DNA from: Rheum nobile | Lineage: Eukaryota > Streptophyta > Magnoliopsida > Caryophyllales > Polygonaceae | DNA length: 64,000 nucleotides | Assembly: GCA_027886185.1 (NCBI GenBank) | Contig: WOAB01000056.1 | Coordinates: 8,680,001 to 8,744,000, forward strand | Direction: 5' to 3' | In this document: positions 22,635 to 33,771 of the stretch, in pieces | How the letters are laid out: each line of letters begins with the position of its first letter | How positions within the stretch are numbered: the first letter of the stretch is position 1 | Position numbers and translations under genes: made by a program | The notes under the pieces: generated by a model | Told to the model about the DNA's origin: nothing | The model's input: only the letters and a program-made list of their open reading frames with translations | Databases searched by the model: none

Positions 22635-23880
22635 TTTACTGCTTAGTAACTAATGTGTGATTCACTGTTTATTTCTTTAGTTTTTGACTTTTTGGGTTGC
22701 AATATGTGGTACTGCAGCCATTTCATTCTCTTGATTTTGTGTGCTGACACGATGAGAATTTGATTGGTAAAAGGTCATATTATACAATATAGATAAGGGT
22801 GATTGAATATAATTTGATTGGTAAAAGGTCGTATTATACAATATAGATAAGTTTACCATCTTTTCTTGTTTTTTTTCCTCTAGCGAATTTGTCCTTTAAT
22901 GAGACACTTGCATAATTGCATTGCATTCCATATTAGAAGTGAAAATGAAGGTTAGTGGGAAAGCATGAGGACCAAGTAAATGTCATGTATTGGCTACAAA
23001 CTGCCAATTCACAAATTACGTAGTCCTTTTCTTTGTTTATCTACTCCCTTCATCTATAAGTAAGTTGTGAAATAATTTATCCTTGACTTCACTGCTTCTC
23101 TGCTGCATTCACTTGCTTGCCTTTTATCCTTGACTTCACTTCTTCTCTAATGCATTCACTTGTCAACAAAAACATTACTAAATTATGCATGTTTTTCTAT
23201 TAAGAAGATTTCAATTTGATAAAAATTTATTCTTATTTTTTGTATGTGCTAGGATAAGGAAGTGGATTGTCATCTCAGTTTCTGAAGAAATATTGTCAAT
23301 GATGAGCTCCCAGGGATCAGAAATATGGTAAGTTTTGTAGATTGCATAAATGATTCAGTTAATCTTTCTTTCTCACTGAAATTTCATTAAGAAAATCTGA
23401 ATGAATGCTTCAGTTAATCTAGCTTATTTGATCTCTGCTATTGGATAAAATCAAATGTTGTTGCATGTTGGTATAAATGAAATTGGAACTCCGGAAATTG
23501 GATAACAATCTGGACTCTGAATCTGCATTTTTTGTATGTTTGGTGCAACAAGATTTGAAGAGATAGACAAGGCGTTAGTGCTGACTGGAATGACTGCTGA
23601 ATCAATACTCTGCTTTTGAAGAATCTATCTATTACTTGTTTTTATTCATTTCGAATTTTCGATATGTAGAACTTTTCCACGTAGACCAATGCATTCGATG
23701 TATACTTTTGAATGATATATTGACATGAAATGTCATTGTTTTGCCTCTAGTATTTCTATTAATGGATTACTGGATTGCCACATGCCACCTCATTATTAAA
23801 GTATTTTGTTATTTTGCATTTTTCTTAGGCTTTGAGCAATTGATCAGGTGAAAATTGGAAAATGATTAGACGAATGGCTT
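22635..23880. other. Right interior of the hAT-like element; no clear gene
   Basis: Contains a direct repeat of about 45 bases at 22757 and 22811 (AATTTGATTGGTAAAAGGTC, spacing 54). An exon-like stretch (23255-23330) has an AG acceptor context, an ATGATGAGCTCC start and a GTAAGT donor. A second stretch near 23545-23620 reads as a possible exon, but no domain is recognisable. Confidence 0.4.
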
Positions 23881-24074
23881 AAAATGGATTAACTTTATGA
23901 TTTTCGCGGGTGGGTCGGGTCACCCGAATCACCCGCGGGTGACGGGTGGATCGGATATGGGTGAAGTGTTTCGCGGGTGATGGATGGATCGGGTGACAAT
24001 TTTTTTTCATGGGTCGGGTGGAGAAATTGGTCCATCCACCCATAACCCGACCCATTTCCACCCCTACTGAATAA

Positions 24075-24849
24075 AAAGTAATACAATTTTATATAAGGAG
24101 ACTATTACCAGTTGGCTTTTTTTTCCATATTTAATTATGGCTATATAAAACTTTATAGGATATAAGCTAAAATCGATTGTATAATTAATTACGCATCTTC
24201 CGCTTTGCAAAAATGGGATTAACGATGCTCAAGTCGTGTTCAATCTTAATTTTATCCAAGTTTTTCATATTTTTCAATCTTGAACGACATTAAACAGAGC
24301 TTTAGCAGATGTTATTAAATCTTTCATTTTTGAACGACTTCAAACAACACTTACAAACGGAGAGTTAGAAGCGACTAAAACAGAAATACAACATTCATAA
24401 CTGGGATTGTGAGATTGGATGATCATTACGGTGATACAACCCAAAAGTAGAACAAAATTTCCAAATCTTGTGTAATCATATAAGTACAATGTTTATGCAC
24501 AATGCTAGGTATATATTACTATCTTGTTTGAGCTGGGTAAACAATAGCTGGTTTCATCCTTTGCATTGGATATATCCAACTATAAAATTATAATTTACAA
24601 CAAGAAGAGTTGATCTCCTTAGTCCTTGCCAAGTGTTAATTATATTGTGTCATGGATTTGCTGGGCTAAATTTAATCATTATCTTCTTCGAATTAATTAA
24701 TGCTAATAAAATCATAAAAATGAGTGAAAAAATGCTTTAGACAGATAACTTTGATGAATATATGCTCAACTGTATACTGCATTTGTCATTTGATCGATAT
24801 ATCTAACTACAAGAGTGCAATTTTCAGTACTAGGAGCTAATCTCCTTGA
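24075..24849. other. Flank of SAUR copy 2
   Basis: No gene is seen. 24510-24800 is the diverged counterpart of 1378-1620, with shared words such as ATCTTGTTTGAGCT and CTTGCCAAGTGTTA. Near-identity with copy 1 starts at 24802. Confidence 0.6.
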
Positions 24850-25272
24850 TTAACAACAACTTATAGGCACTTGTTGGTGATGCATAGATGATAAGGAGCA
24901 ATGGCAATGAGATAAAGAAACCAACAACGCTTCAACTACTTCTCTTCCAACACGTCGTTGAATGATAGAGATGGCGTACTCCAACAAAGCCGAGTCACAT
25001 GGCAAGGTGATGGGTCCGTCGCTGGCCAAACCGAACTCCTCCTCTGCCATTCTAAGGAGTTCACTGAAAATCTCGGATTGAAGATACGCCAAAGGAAGTG
25101 CAAACCGCCTTTCATCAGTTGTGTAGACGACAAAGTGACCCTTCTCTACTTGTTGCGCTCTCTTAATGTTGTTGTTGTTGTTGTTGTTGGGAAAGGAAAT
25201 ATTTTTCCTGCTTGCAGCTGCCAATTTTTGCCACTTTCTTGCCATCTTGACTAGCTTCTTAGTGCTGACCAT
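24850..25272 (-). CDS. SAUR family auxin-responsive protein, copy 2
   Basis: 140 residues, intact, differing from the copy at 1673-2095 by a single residue (Arg for His in the IIQR-xVGREVV segment). It has the same SAUR core, Asn run and Cys-rich tail (HCHCSLSSMHHQQVPISCC). The promoter is copied with it (TATA at 25412-25423, TGTCTC at 25662-25667), so both copies are probably expressed alike, giving a doubled dose. Family role as for copy 1: growth-related inhibition of PP2C.D phosphatases. Confidence 0.92.
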   Translation of the reverse strand: MVSTKKLVKMARKWQKLAAASRKNISFPNNNNNNNIKRAQQVEKGHFVVYTTDERRFALPLAYLQSEIFSELLRMAEEEFGLASDGPITLPCDSALLEYAISIIQRRVGREVVEALLVSLSHCHCSLSSMHHQQVPISCC

Positions 25273-25411
25273 TTTGTTGGATTAGAGAATGGAATTTCTG
25301 ATCAAGATCTTGAAGGGAAGACAGACTTTAGGGATGTTTATGATCAAGATCTTGAAGGGAAATTGAGCTGAGAATGCCTTGGTGGATGAGAATTGAAATG
25401 AATCAAGTGCT

Positions 25412-25423
25412 ACTTATATATAG
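25412..25423 (-). promoter_or_regulatory. TATA box of SAUR copy 2
   Basis: CTATATATAAGT on the minus strand, at the same distance from the start codon as in copy 1. The candidate TGTCTC auxin element is retained at 25662-25667. Confidence 0.7.
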
Positions 25424-26132
25424 TTGCGATGCAGAGCAAGGCAAATCCTTTATACCATTGTTATCTTGTGTGATGGCTACTTGAGAAGCAAACCCATGTG
25501 ACAATTATAGAAAATGTGGCCCATTGATGGAATGGCTATTAATTTTGTGGTGCATAACTGGTGAATGAAAATTTTCTTGAATGACCACCAAGATATACTA
25601 GTGGCCTAGCACAATGTAGCACACCAACCATGCAAATGGGTTGTCAAGCTGTAGTTTCACATGTCTCCTCTGTTGTTTGAGGGGCCATTTCTTGGCAATT
25701 TCAGCTTTCCTTTGTCCTTATCAATCACCCAAACCGTAAGTTTTATTGAGATGTATGTTGTGCAGGATCAAGTTGGAACCAAACCCATGTGATTGTGGGT
25801 CATAAACCACAATCTAGGTAGTACTTCAAACGTGGACCCAAATGTCCAACATGTAGTTGCTTGCTAGCTTGCTTGTGCTTTGCTATGACTATTCTTATCA
25901 CATTTCTGATTTGTTATCCCAAAATGGGTACTAGCTCGACATAGCTTAGCTGTCTTGGAGGCACTTGTGGCATAACAAGGCCCTATTGCATTCATGTATT
26001 CATTAAGTCCTTGTCTAATACACTCTTTTCTTAATTTGGCTCTTCAAGTATTTAAGCCATATGTTCTATCTCCACAAGCATCTACCAAAAAGAGCAAATA
26101 AGTTCTCCAGCAAAACTGAAGCTAAATCAAAG

Positions 26133-26421
26133 ATGATGATCTCAAAAACATGGGCCGACAAGGGCAGGATTTTCTCTCGCGTATCTCAAGAGCAGCATAT
26201 TCGTAAAGCTCCTTTGACATGGCTCTTGAGGAGCTTGGGGTGCTATCACGCTTCCATGGGATGCAGACTTGATAGAGTATGCACTTTCTCTTCTCCAAAG
26301 ACACGTTGGTGAAGACTTACAAGAGGCTTTTCTCGTCTCCATGGCTACAAGTCGTTGCTTGTCGTCTTGGCAACTACTTGAAGATCATACAAGACATCAA
26401 ATTTCCATATGTAGCTTTTGA
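26133..26421 (+). pseudogene. SAUR pseudogene, copy 2
   Basis: Same frameshifted remnant as 2956-3244, essentially unchanged. The readable C-terminal part (ITLPWDADLIEYALSLLQR) starts near 26242. It was duplicated already broken. Confidence 0.7.
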
Positions 26422-26663
26422 GAAGCCACAAAAATTCTGGCCTCTTCTCTTGTTTTTTTTTTTGAGCTTAAGAAAATTGTAGTATCTAGATTGGTATGTT
26501 GTAGTTCACAAGTTTTACAGTGAATCGAAGGATCAAGCTAGTAGGTCTTAGCTGAACGTTCATGAGCAATTTTTTTTTCTTCTTTCAATCCTACAATCTT
26601 CTGCATTTATCTTAGAGGATTTTGAAGATTTATTTTATCTCCCTGCTCTGTTGTGTACATGTA

Positions 26664-28038
26664 TGATATCGTATTCTCGACCTTCGAGTCGACAGATCAA
26701 GTCATCGCAAACAGATCGAAGTCAAACAACATACATGCAAGAACAAAAACAGTAAGAACACCGGATCTTGTTCACGCGGTTCGGTTACTCTACGTCCGCG
26801 GAGCCTCGAGACGTGAGACTCAACCCAAATGCACTAATGATCGAAAAACACGAAGTGTTGGTTACAAGAGAGCAATCGAAAAAACCCTAAAAGAACAACT
26901 AGAGAACCACAGATAAACAACAAGAAGACGAAGAAGAAGAAGGATAGAGAAAGGGTTTCGGCTCCATTTCAAGGCTGTCGAAGCTCCAAACACTGGCTTC
27001 GAAGGAAGTGACCAAGGTGAACACCAGTAACGCCGACAACAACCACCGGAGACGCTCACTCTCTCCTTTTCTCTCTTTCTTCTCTCTCTTTCTCTCTATT
27101 TTTCTTACGGCACAACAAGGAACAGTGAACAAGGAAGCAGGCAACACGGCTAATAAAGCTAGGTCAAGTTGTCCCCCAAAAAATACTGCGTTTCACCCAG
27201 TGAGTCCCGCGTCTCGCCGCGTGAAGCCCATGTTTAACGCCAGGTGGGCTTTGGCCTTGTTGGGCATGTCGACTTCTCAAGTGGGCTTGGCCCAAGTAAA
27301 CCAGCAGCTGGTTTAAACCTCCAAACCGGTTAAACCGGGGTTGCTTTAACCATTTAACTAGTGAACCCGGTTTTGTCCTATCCTAAGGTTTTCCAATTAA
27401 ATCTCTATCTTGCTATCCACACACTTAACATATTACAAAGTTGAATTATAATTACAACAAATTCCCTTCTAATCCAGGCTTTGACAAATGCCTATGTTTC
27501 TACAACCTAAAGTGCATTCAGGAACATCTTTACAGAATCTTCCCCTCTGTCCTTGGCCCTTTCATATTTCAGTGAATATCATGGATATGAAGACTGTCCC
27601 TGCAAAAAATGAATTTATTCGCAGGAACCACTTTAGTGCCAAAATCTGTAGGATTAACATCACCTGCAATTTTAACCACTTTAATATGATGCTTTTCCAC
27701 CTCATCTCTAATAAAGTGAAACCTGACATCAATGTGTTTTGTTCTCTCATGATAGACATAGTCTTTACATAGATATAAAGCACCCTGGCTATCCATATTA
27801 AGAATAAGAACACATGTCTTATTCTCTATTTCATATAAAATACCTTTCAACCAAGATGCCTCTTTACTGGCTTCTGTAACAGCTATATATTCAGCTTCTG
27901 TTGAGGATAAAGCTACTATAGACTGTTGTTGAGATTTCAAGGATATGCAATTCCTAGCCCAAGTATAGAAATAAGACATAGTAGACTTACGTGTTTCCTT
28001 GTTACTTGTATAATCTGAGTTCACAAAGCCTTGCAACT
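26664..28038 (-). mobile_element. Truncated Copia (3' LTR plus RNase H end), segment A copy 2
   Basis: The 3' LTR at 26664-27459 is followed by RNase H coding sequence on the minus strand (27569-28038, with VALSSTEAEYIAVTEASKEA and KHIDVRFHFIRDEV). It is cut at 28038 by the CACTA-derived sequence. The left flank ATGTA is the same mutated target duplication as in copy 1, so it is part of the segmental duplication and not a new insertion. Confidence 0.9.
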
Positions 28039-28500
28039 GATTGCAACGGATGTAAGTAAGTCGCTCGTGTCGTCGCAAAACTTTGCAACGGAACAAACGT
28101 CGATGCCCCTGTCGTCGCTAGTTGCGACAGACATAGCGACACATGCTCCCGTTGTTGCAATGGTCATACCAAATATGTCGTGGATTATACTACACGTCGC
28201 TACGGTGGTTGCTAATTTGCGACGGCTTTAGCAACGACATAGACTGTGTTGCTATAATAATGGCATCTATTAATTACTTCGAGGGCCATCGCGACAGCCG
28301 TAGCTAGTGTCGTCGCTCAAGCATCCGTCGTCCCGTCGTCGCTCAATCCGTCGCTACTGTTGCCGCCACATCCGTTGCTACAGTCGTCGCTTGATCCGTT
28401 GCTACAGCCGTGGCTCACTCCGTCGCTACTATCGCCGCTACATCCGTCGCTACAGCCGTCTCTGGATCCGTTGCTACAGCCGTGGGTAAGTCCGTTGCTA
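28039..28500. repeat. CACTA left subterminal repeat array
   Basis: Dense short repeats of CCGTCGCTA, CCGTTGCTA, TAGCGAC and GTCGTCGCT type in both orientations, with further copies at 28790-28870. In CACTA elements such motifs are the binding sites for the TnpA protein. The array mirrors that at 40440-41290 in inverted orientation. Confidence 0.8.
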
Positions 28501-29157
28501 ATCCAGATAAAACCCTAACTTTAATTATCGCTCCGCCTTTTTGCATAATCATTATCTACGACAACGGAAAATTAATGTCTAATTTCGCGATTTCTCAAAC
28601 CTATATTATTAATATTTGTCAACTCAAAATTCAATCTCCTTACGTCTAGATTCAAGATTATTCAAGTTGTGAGGTTAGTGATTGAAATTCAAGTATCTAA
28701 ACTTCATGTTGTATTGTAGATTCAAAGATTATTTATCTCTATGTATGCTTGGATGTTTTTGTACACATGTGCATGAAGAACTACAGCCGTAGTTAGTGTC
28801 GCCGCTAAACAATCCGTCGCTACATCCGTCGCTACAGTTGTCGCTGGATCCGTTGCTACAGCCGTGGGTAAGTCCGTTGCTAATCCGGATAAAACCCTAA
28901 CTTTAATTATCGCTCTGCCTTTTTGCATAATCATTATCTACGACGACGGCAAATTAATGTCTAATTTCGCGATTTCTCAGACCTATATTATTAAGAGGTG
29001 TCAACTCAAAATTCAATCTCCTTACGTCTAGATTCAAGATTATTCATGTTGTGAGGTTAGTGATTGAAATTCAAGTATCTAAACTTCATGTTGCATTGTA
29101 GACTCAAAGATTATTTATCTATATGTATGCTTGGATTTTTTTGTACACATGTGCATA
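28435..29157 (+). repeat. Tandem duplication, 382-bp period, upstream of tnpD
   Basis: About 340 bases at 28435-28775 recur at 28817-29157 with a constant 382-base offset and few differences. The unit spans the last subterminal repeats, the presumed promoter and leader (TAAAACCCTAAC) and the sequence before the tnpD start. It ends GTACACATGTGCAT. The second copy continues into ACAG/AAGGCTAGAAATGG, consistent with a leader-intron acceptor just before the start codon. Confidence 0.85.
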
Positions 29158-29170
29158 CAGAAGGCTAGAA

Positions 29171-32100
29171 ATGGATAATAATCGTGCTTGGATGTATAAT
29201 ATGTATGACCGTGGAGAAATTAAAGCTGAATTTTTCAATGGAGTGGACGTTTTTTTGAAGTTTGCAACTTTCCAAGTTCGTTTCATGGATGGGGACAAAA
29301 TAAAATGCCCATGTACCAAATGTCGTAATTGCAATTTTTTTCCAAAGGATGATGTTGAAGAGCATTTATATCGGCGTGGGTTTATGCCTAACTATTATTG
29401 GTGGACGGCACATGGTGAGCCATCCGAACCATTTGTACCTCCTTTGAGTAGGGAGCATTTATCAGGGGATAATCGAGGAGATCTCTATGGACAATTAAAC
29501 GCAGAGCAAAGAATGGTATTTGATATTGCAGGTCCTAGTTTTGTTCCGCCGACATGGTTTAATGTTGATCATAATGATGCTTCTGGTCCACCCGACGATA
29601 TTCAAGATGAGGGAATAGAGAATTTTGATCCAGATAATGAGATGATGACGGATGCAGTTCCAACCGCAGAGGAGGCTAGGTGGTCTCAACGCTTTTATAA
29701 TGTGTTAAAAGCGGCTGACGAACCAGTGTATCCAGGGTGTGAAACACATACACAGTTGTCTTTTGTGTCAAGGCTTCTGAGTTTGAAAAGTGAACATAAC
29801 ATGTCTGAAGGCCTCTTTAATGGTTTTGTTCAGTTGTATGATGAGGTGTTGCCTCCAGGTCATAAGATTTTGAAAGATTACTATCAGACAAAGAAAGTGT
29901 TTCAAAGTTTAGAATTGCCTGTGGTGAAAATTCACATGTGTCCTAATGGTTGTATGCTATACTGGAAGGATGATGTTGATGCAGAATCTTGCAAGTTTTG
30001 CGGTCATGACAGATATGAGCGTAAAGGTGGTCGAAATTCAGGAATTCCGCATCAAGTTTTACGATACTTGCCTCTAACTCCGCGATTGCAAAGACTATAT
30101 GCAGCTGTGGCTACTGCTGAGGCTATGACTTGGCATGCACGTTATGTACCAGATGAGGGAATAATGAGTCATCTGTCACATGGTGAGGCATGGAAAAAGT
30201 TGGATGCAACATATCCAGATTTTGCTTCAGAGCCCTGTAACGTCCGCTTAGGTTTAAGCACTGACGGATTTGCACCTTTTAGCACAACAGGAAAGACATA
30301 TTCTTGTTGGCCAGTGATTGTGACTCCTTACAACCTTCCACCAGATATGTGCATGAATAGACAATATCTGTTTCTATCATTGATAGTGCCTGGTCCTCGA
30401 AATCCAAAACAATTAATAGACGTGTGCTTGCAACCTCTAGTTGATGAGTTACATCAGTTGTGGGAGTCTGGTGTAACCACTTATTATGTCTCAAGGAAAG
30501 AAAACTTTGTCATGCGTGCAACTTTACTTTGGACAATCAGTGACTTCCCTGCTTATGCTATGTTGTCAGGATGGAGTACTGCAGGAAATTTAGCTTGTCC
30601 ATATTGCATGGAGCGAACAGATTCATTCCGCTTAGAACATGGTAAGAAGGCTTGTTGGTTTGATTGTTCATGACCGTTCTTGGAAAGTAACCATCCTTTT
30701 CGCAAAAATAAGAAAGACTTCTTTGTTAATCGAGTGGTAAGTTCACCACCGCCCCCGATGTTGACGGGGGAACAAATTTGGGAGCGTGTTTGTCAATTTT
30801 CCACTGTCATTGATGACCCACACAATAAACCTGATGGCTATGGAAGTTCTCATAAGTGGGCAAAGCAAAGTATTTTCTGGAGACTTCCATATTGGAAACA
30901 TCTTTTGGTTTGTCACAACCTAGATATTATGCACATTGAGAAAAATGTATTTGATAATGTTTTTGACACCGTGATGGATTTTCCCGGGAAGACGAAGGAT
31001 AATTTGAATGCAAGAAAGGATCTAGCCATATATTGTCGTCGCCCTGAGCTCCAGGTTGACTCTGATTATAAAGGCGTGAAACCAAAGGCAATTTACACGT
31101 TGACAAGAGATCAGAAGAAAAAGGTACTTGATTGGATCAAATCTTTGAAATTCCCTGATGGTTACGCTTCTAACGTGGGTAGATGTGTCAAAATTGATGA
31201 TTGCAAGCTCATTGGGATGAAAAGTCATGATTGTCACGTGTTTATGGAGAGGCTCCTTCCAATTGCTTTCAAAGAGTTGTTGCCTACAACGGTTTGGGGC
31301 CCTTTAGCTGAGTTGAGTTACTTTTTCCGTTCTATTTGTTCATCATCATTGTCAGTTGAGCATATGGAGCAATTGCAATCTATGGCACCCGTGTTATTAT
31401 GTAAGTTGGAGAGAATTTTTCCACCGTCATTCTTTGATTCCATGGAACATCTTATACTTCATCTGGCATATGAGGCTCGTGTAGGTGGACCGGCGCAGTA
31501 TCGATGGATGTACAAATTTGAGAGATTCTTGGGTCATTTAAAGAGGAAAATAAAACAACCAGGACGTGTGAAAGGATCCATATGTGAAGCTTATTTGAAG
31601 GAATAAGCAGCAAATTTTTCAGAGCATTACTTCCAGCCTCATGTTCCTTCTAAATTGTGACAAGTTGGCAGAAATAATGAAACTTCTGAAGGAGATGACC
31701 AGACCATTTCCATTTTCAACTACCCTGGTCGAAGTAGTGGTAAAGAGGATAAAAGATGGATGACAGATGCTAGAGAGTTTAATGCTGCTCACACGTATAC
31801 ATTGCGAAACTGTTTGAAAGTGGATGAGTACATTGAGTAAGTTTCTTATTCTATAAACATTCATTGCTATCTTGATTTATTGCGGCATATAAAATTTTCA
31901 TAATACTATTTTTATGATTGACCGTTGTAGGAAGTTTGCAATTGAAATGGGTGGTGAAGTTGATGATGAAAAAATAGACAACGAATTTGCAGGATGGTTT
32001 AAGGACCATGTAAGCGCTGTTTTTGTATCTTTGTTATCTATGTCAGTAAATTAATTTTAATTATCTATGGCATATATATTTGATTTTTTTGTAACGTAAG

Positions 32101-32804
32101 GTGTAACTTGAAATTGCAGGTATTACATAACAGCTCACTATGTAAAGATGAATTGTTGTATAGTTTAGCTTGGGGCCCGAGCACCAAAGCAAAGAGTTGG
32201 CCGACATACTTTGTTAATGGATACAAGTTTCACACTCTAGATCATGGTGTTGGCAAATCGGCAATGAATAGTGGGGTTTGCGTCAAGGGATGCAGCTATG
32301 AGAATGCTCAATCAGATTTTTATGGTCTTCTTGAGGAAATTATTGAGCTTGAGTATATGGGTTTATCGAATAAACCATTGAAGGTTGTGTTGTTCAAGTG
32401 TCGTTGGTTTTGTCCAACTGATGGAATGAGAGTTGATCCAATCGTTGAAGAAATATGAACCCTTCATATTAGAGCAACAAGCAATGCAAGTTTACTATGC
32501 GCATTACCCTGGTGCTAGGCGCGATCGTGTAGATTGGTGGGCTGTATGTAAGACAGTGCCTAGAGACAGAATAGAAGAGCGTTGGAAAACTACCCATGCT
32601 TATCAGTCTAGTGATATTGACACACCTGAGTTATTTGGACAAATGAGGATTGATGATATGCCAACACATTTAGGTGATTCATTAGGTTCAGTTGAAATTT
32701 TAGAAGAGGAGGATATGGAAGAACCTGGTGAAAATGATGAGGATACAAGTGACAGCACATCAAAGGATACAGAGACGAGTATCGACGAAGAAGATTCAGA
32801 ATAA
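29171..32804 (+). pseudogene. CACTA transposase (TnpD/Tnp2 type), disrupted
   Basis: Encodes the DNA-cutting transposase of CACTA elements. The start MDNNRAWMYNMYDRG opens the transposase-associated domain, with the Cys pair in CPCTKCRNC. The Tnp2 transposase core (Transposase_21) runs from about 29900 to 31050, then DUF4218 (about 31220-31600, PLAELSYFFRSICSSSLS) and DUF4216 (32120-32450, WPTYFVNGYKFHT). Likely introns lie at 31837-31930 and 32010-32119 with GT...AG ends. In-frame stops occur at 30671-30673 (TGA), at 31604-31606 (TAA) and near 31659 (TGA), and a frameshift lies near 32440 before YEPFILEQQAMQVYYAHYPG. The acidic tail (EEEDMEEPGENDED) ends at 32804. Nonfunctional as written. 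Confidence 0.88.
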
Positions 32805-33117
32805 ATGTATATTACTGTGACAATTATATTTCATTTTATTTTAGGAATCCATCTTGATATTTATATATTACACTGCTACTTGTATATTTTTTTTCTCATA
32901 TATTACCATACTAAAACTTCATTGATAGTTATTTTTTTTTCTTTTTGTATTATTGACCAAGGTGTTATTGATCAATTGCAGGAGGCTTTGGAGATTAGAT
33001 CTGATCGGATTGGTCATTTGCACAAGACTTTTACTATCTGGGCTAAAAGCATTAGGTTTTTTCTATATGTCGTTAATTATTTGATTATATAAGTGATGTT
33101 CAAGTGTCTTTCTTTAC
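32805..33117. other. Spacer between tnpD end and captured fragment
   Basis: AT-rich. A stretch at 32958-33060 reads GVIDQLQEALEIRSDRIGHL on the plus strand after a possible AG acceptor, with no recognised domain. The next expected SPPL exon is not visible. Confidence 0.4.
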
Positions 33118-33771
33118 CTAGACCGTAAGGTGACATTGCGTACAAGAAGTATCCACCTCTTAGGCTCTTATTTGACAGCCAGTCATACCTGCATACCAAT
33201 CCATTTTTATTGTGTCAATTAAAATAACTGGTGTAGTTACTTGTCTGACCAACAAATAAATAGCAAGCCAATTTCGAAAAAGCCCCTTATGGACATCATA
33301 GAATCATTTAGATCTTTGACCTTAGTGAGAAAGCTAAAACTAGTCCGGGGTAATATGATATCAGTATATCACCGAACCCAATGACACTGTAACCGCCCCA
33401 AGGATCAAACATACGTGGAATTTTCAACAGCATTGGAATTCCGTCTTCTCCACTCGTACCACCTCGAGCAACCTATGCAGGTATTAGAAAGGAATTATGT
33501 GTATATTACAAGGAGACGAACATTGTTCTTTACAGTTTCAAATGGAAGCATCGAGATGAAGACCCAAAATATATCATACAGGAACGCCAAGCTCAGAAGA
33601 ATTGTCCCAACCTGATAAATTATCATGACACAAGCTCATGTCACTGCATTTATAATTTCTAAACAATATCGGCGCAGGTAGAGCACAGTTTATTCACTCA
33701 AGGAATTGAACTGTCACCTTCAGATTAGGTACTCGGACGATTTGAAGCACAGTGAGAATTAAAGCAATACC
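33118..33771 (-). pseudogene. Captured signal peptide peptidase-like (SPPL) gene fragment, four exons
   Basis: Four consecutive exons with GT/AG borders can be read on the minus strand. 33771-33718 gives GIALILTVLQIVRVPNLK. 33611-33534 gives VGTILLSLAFLYDIFWVFIS. 33472-33321 gives GEDGIPMLLKIPRMFDPWGG then YSVIGFGDIL and PGLVLAFSLR. 33188-33118 gives YDWLSNKSLRGGYFLYAMS. These contain both catalytic motifs of the presenilin-type intramembrane aspartyl proteases, YD and GxGD. Known SPPL proteins of plants match this order. Three extra residues follow GFGDIL. The N-terminal exons and the final exons with the PAL motif were not found, so it is a fragment. It lies between the two transposon genes, which indicates capture by the CACTA element. 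Confidence 0.85.

Larger units (their letters stand above)
13989..24066. mobile_element. hAT-like element split by a Gypsy element
   Basis: The left end TAGGGCTGGAAAT (13989) is the inverse of the right end ATTTCCACCCCTA (ending 24066), with one mismatch. The flanks TTGAATAA (13981-13988) and CTGAATAA (24067-24074) match at 7 of 8 bases. Subterminal blocks (about 14005-14175 and 23900-24060) are dense in GGGTCGGGTGA, CACCCG and GCGGGTGA words. Removing the nested LTR element leaves about 2.3 kb. The interior has a GC-rich exon-like stretch (14250-14395) ending at CAG/GTGTGC and another exon-like stretch near 23255-23330, but no recognisable transposase, so it looks non-autonomous or badly decayed. 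Confidence 0.82.
24802..28038. repeat. Segmental duplication A, copy 2
   Basis: Counterpart of 1625-4862. It ends abruptly inside the Copia RNase H region (shared word CCTTGCAACT), where the CACTA-derived sequence begins at 28039. The differences noticed are mostly C/T or G/A transitions, several at CG sites. Confidence 0.9.
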
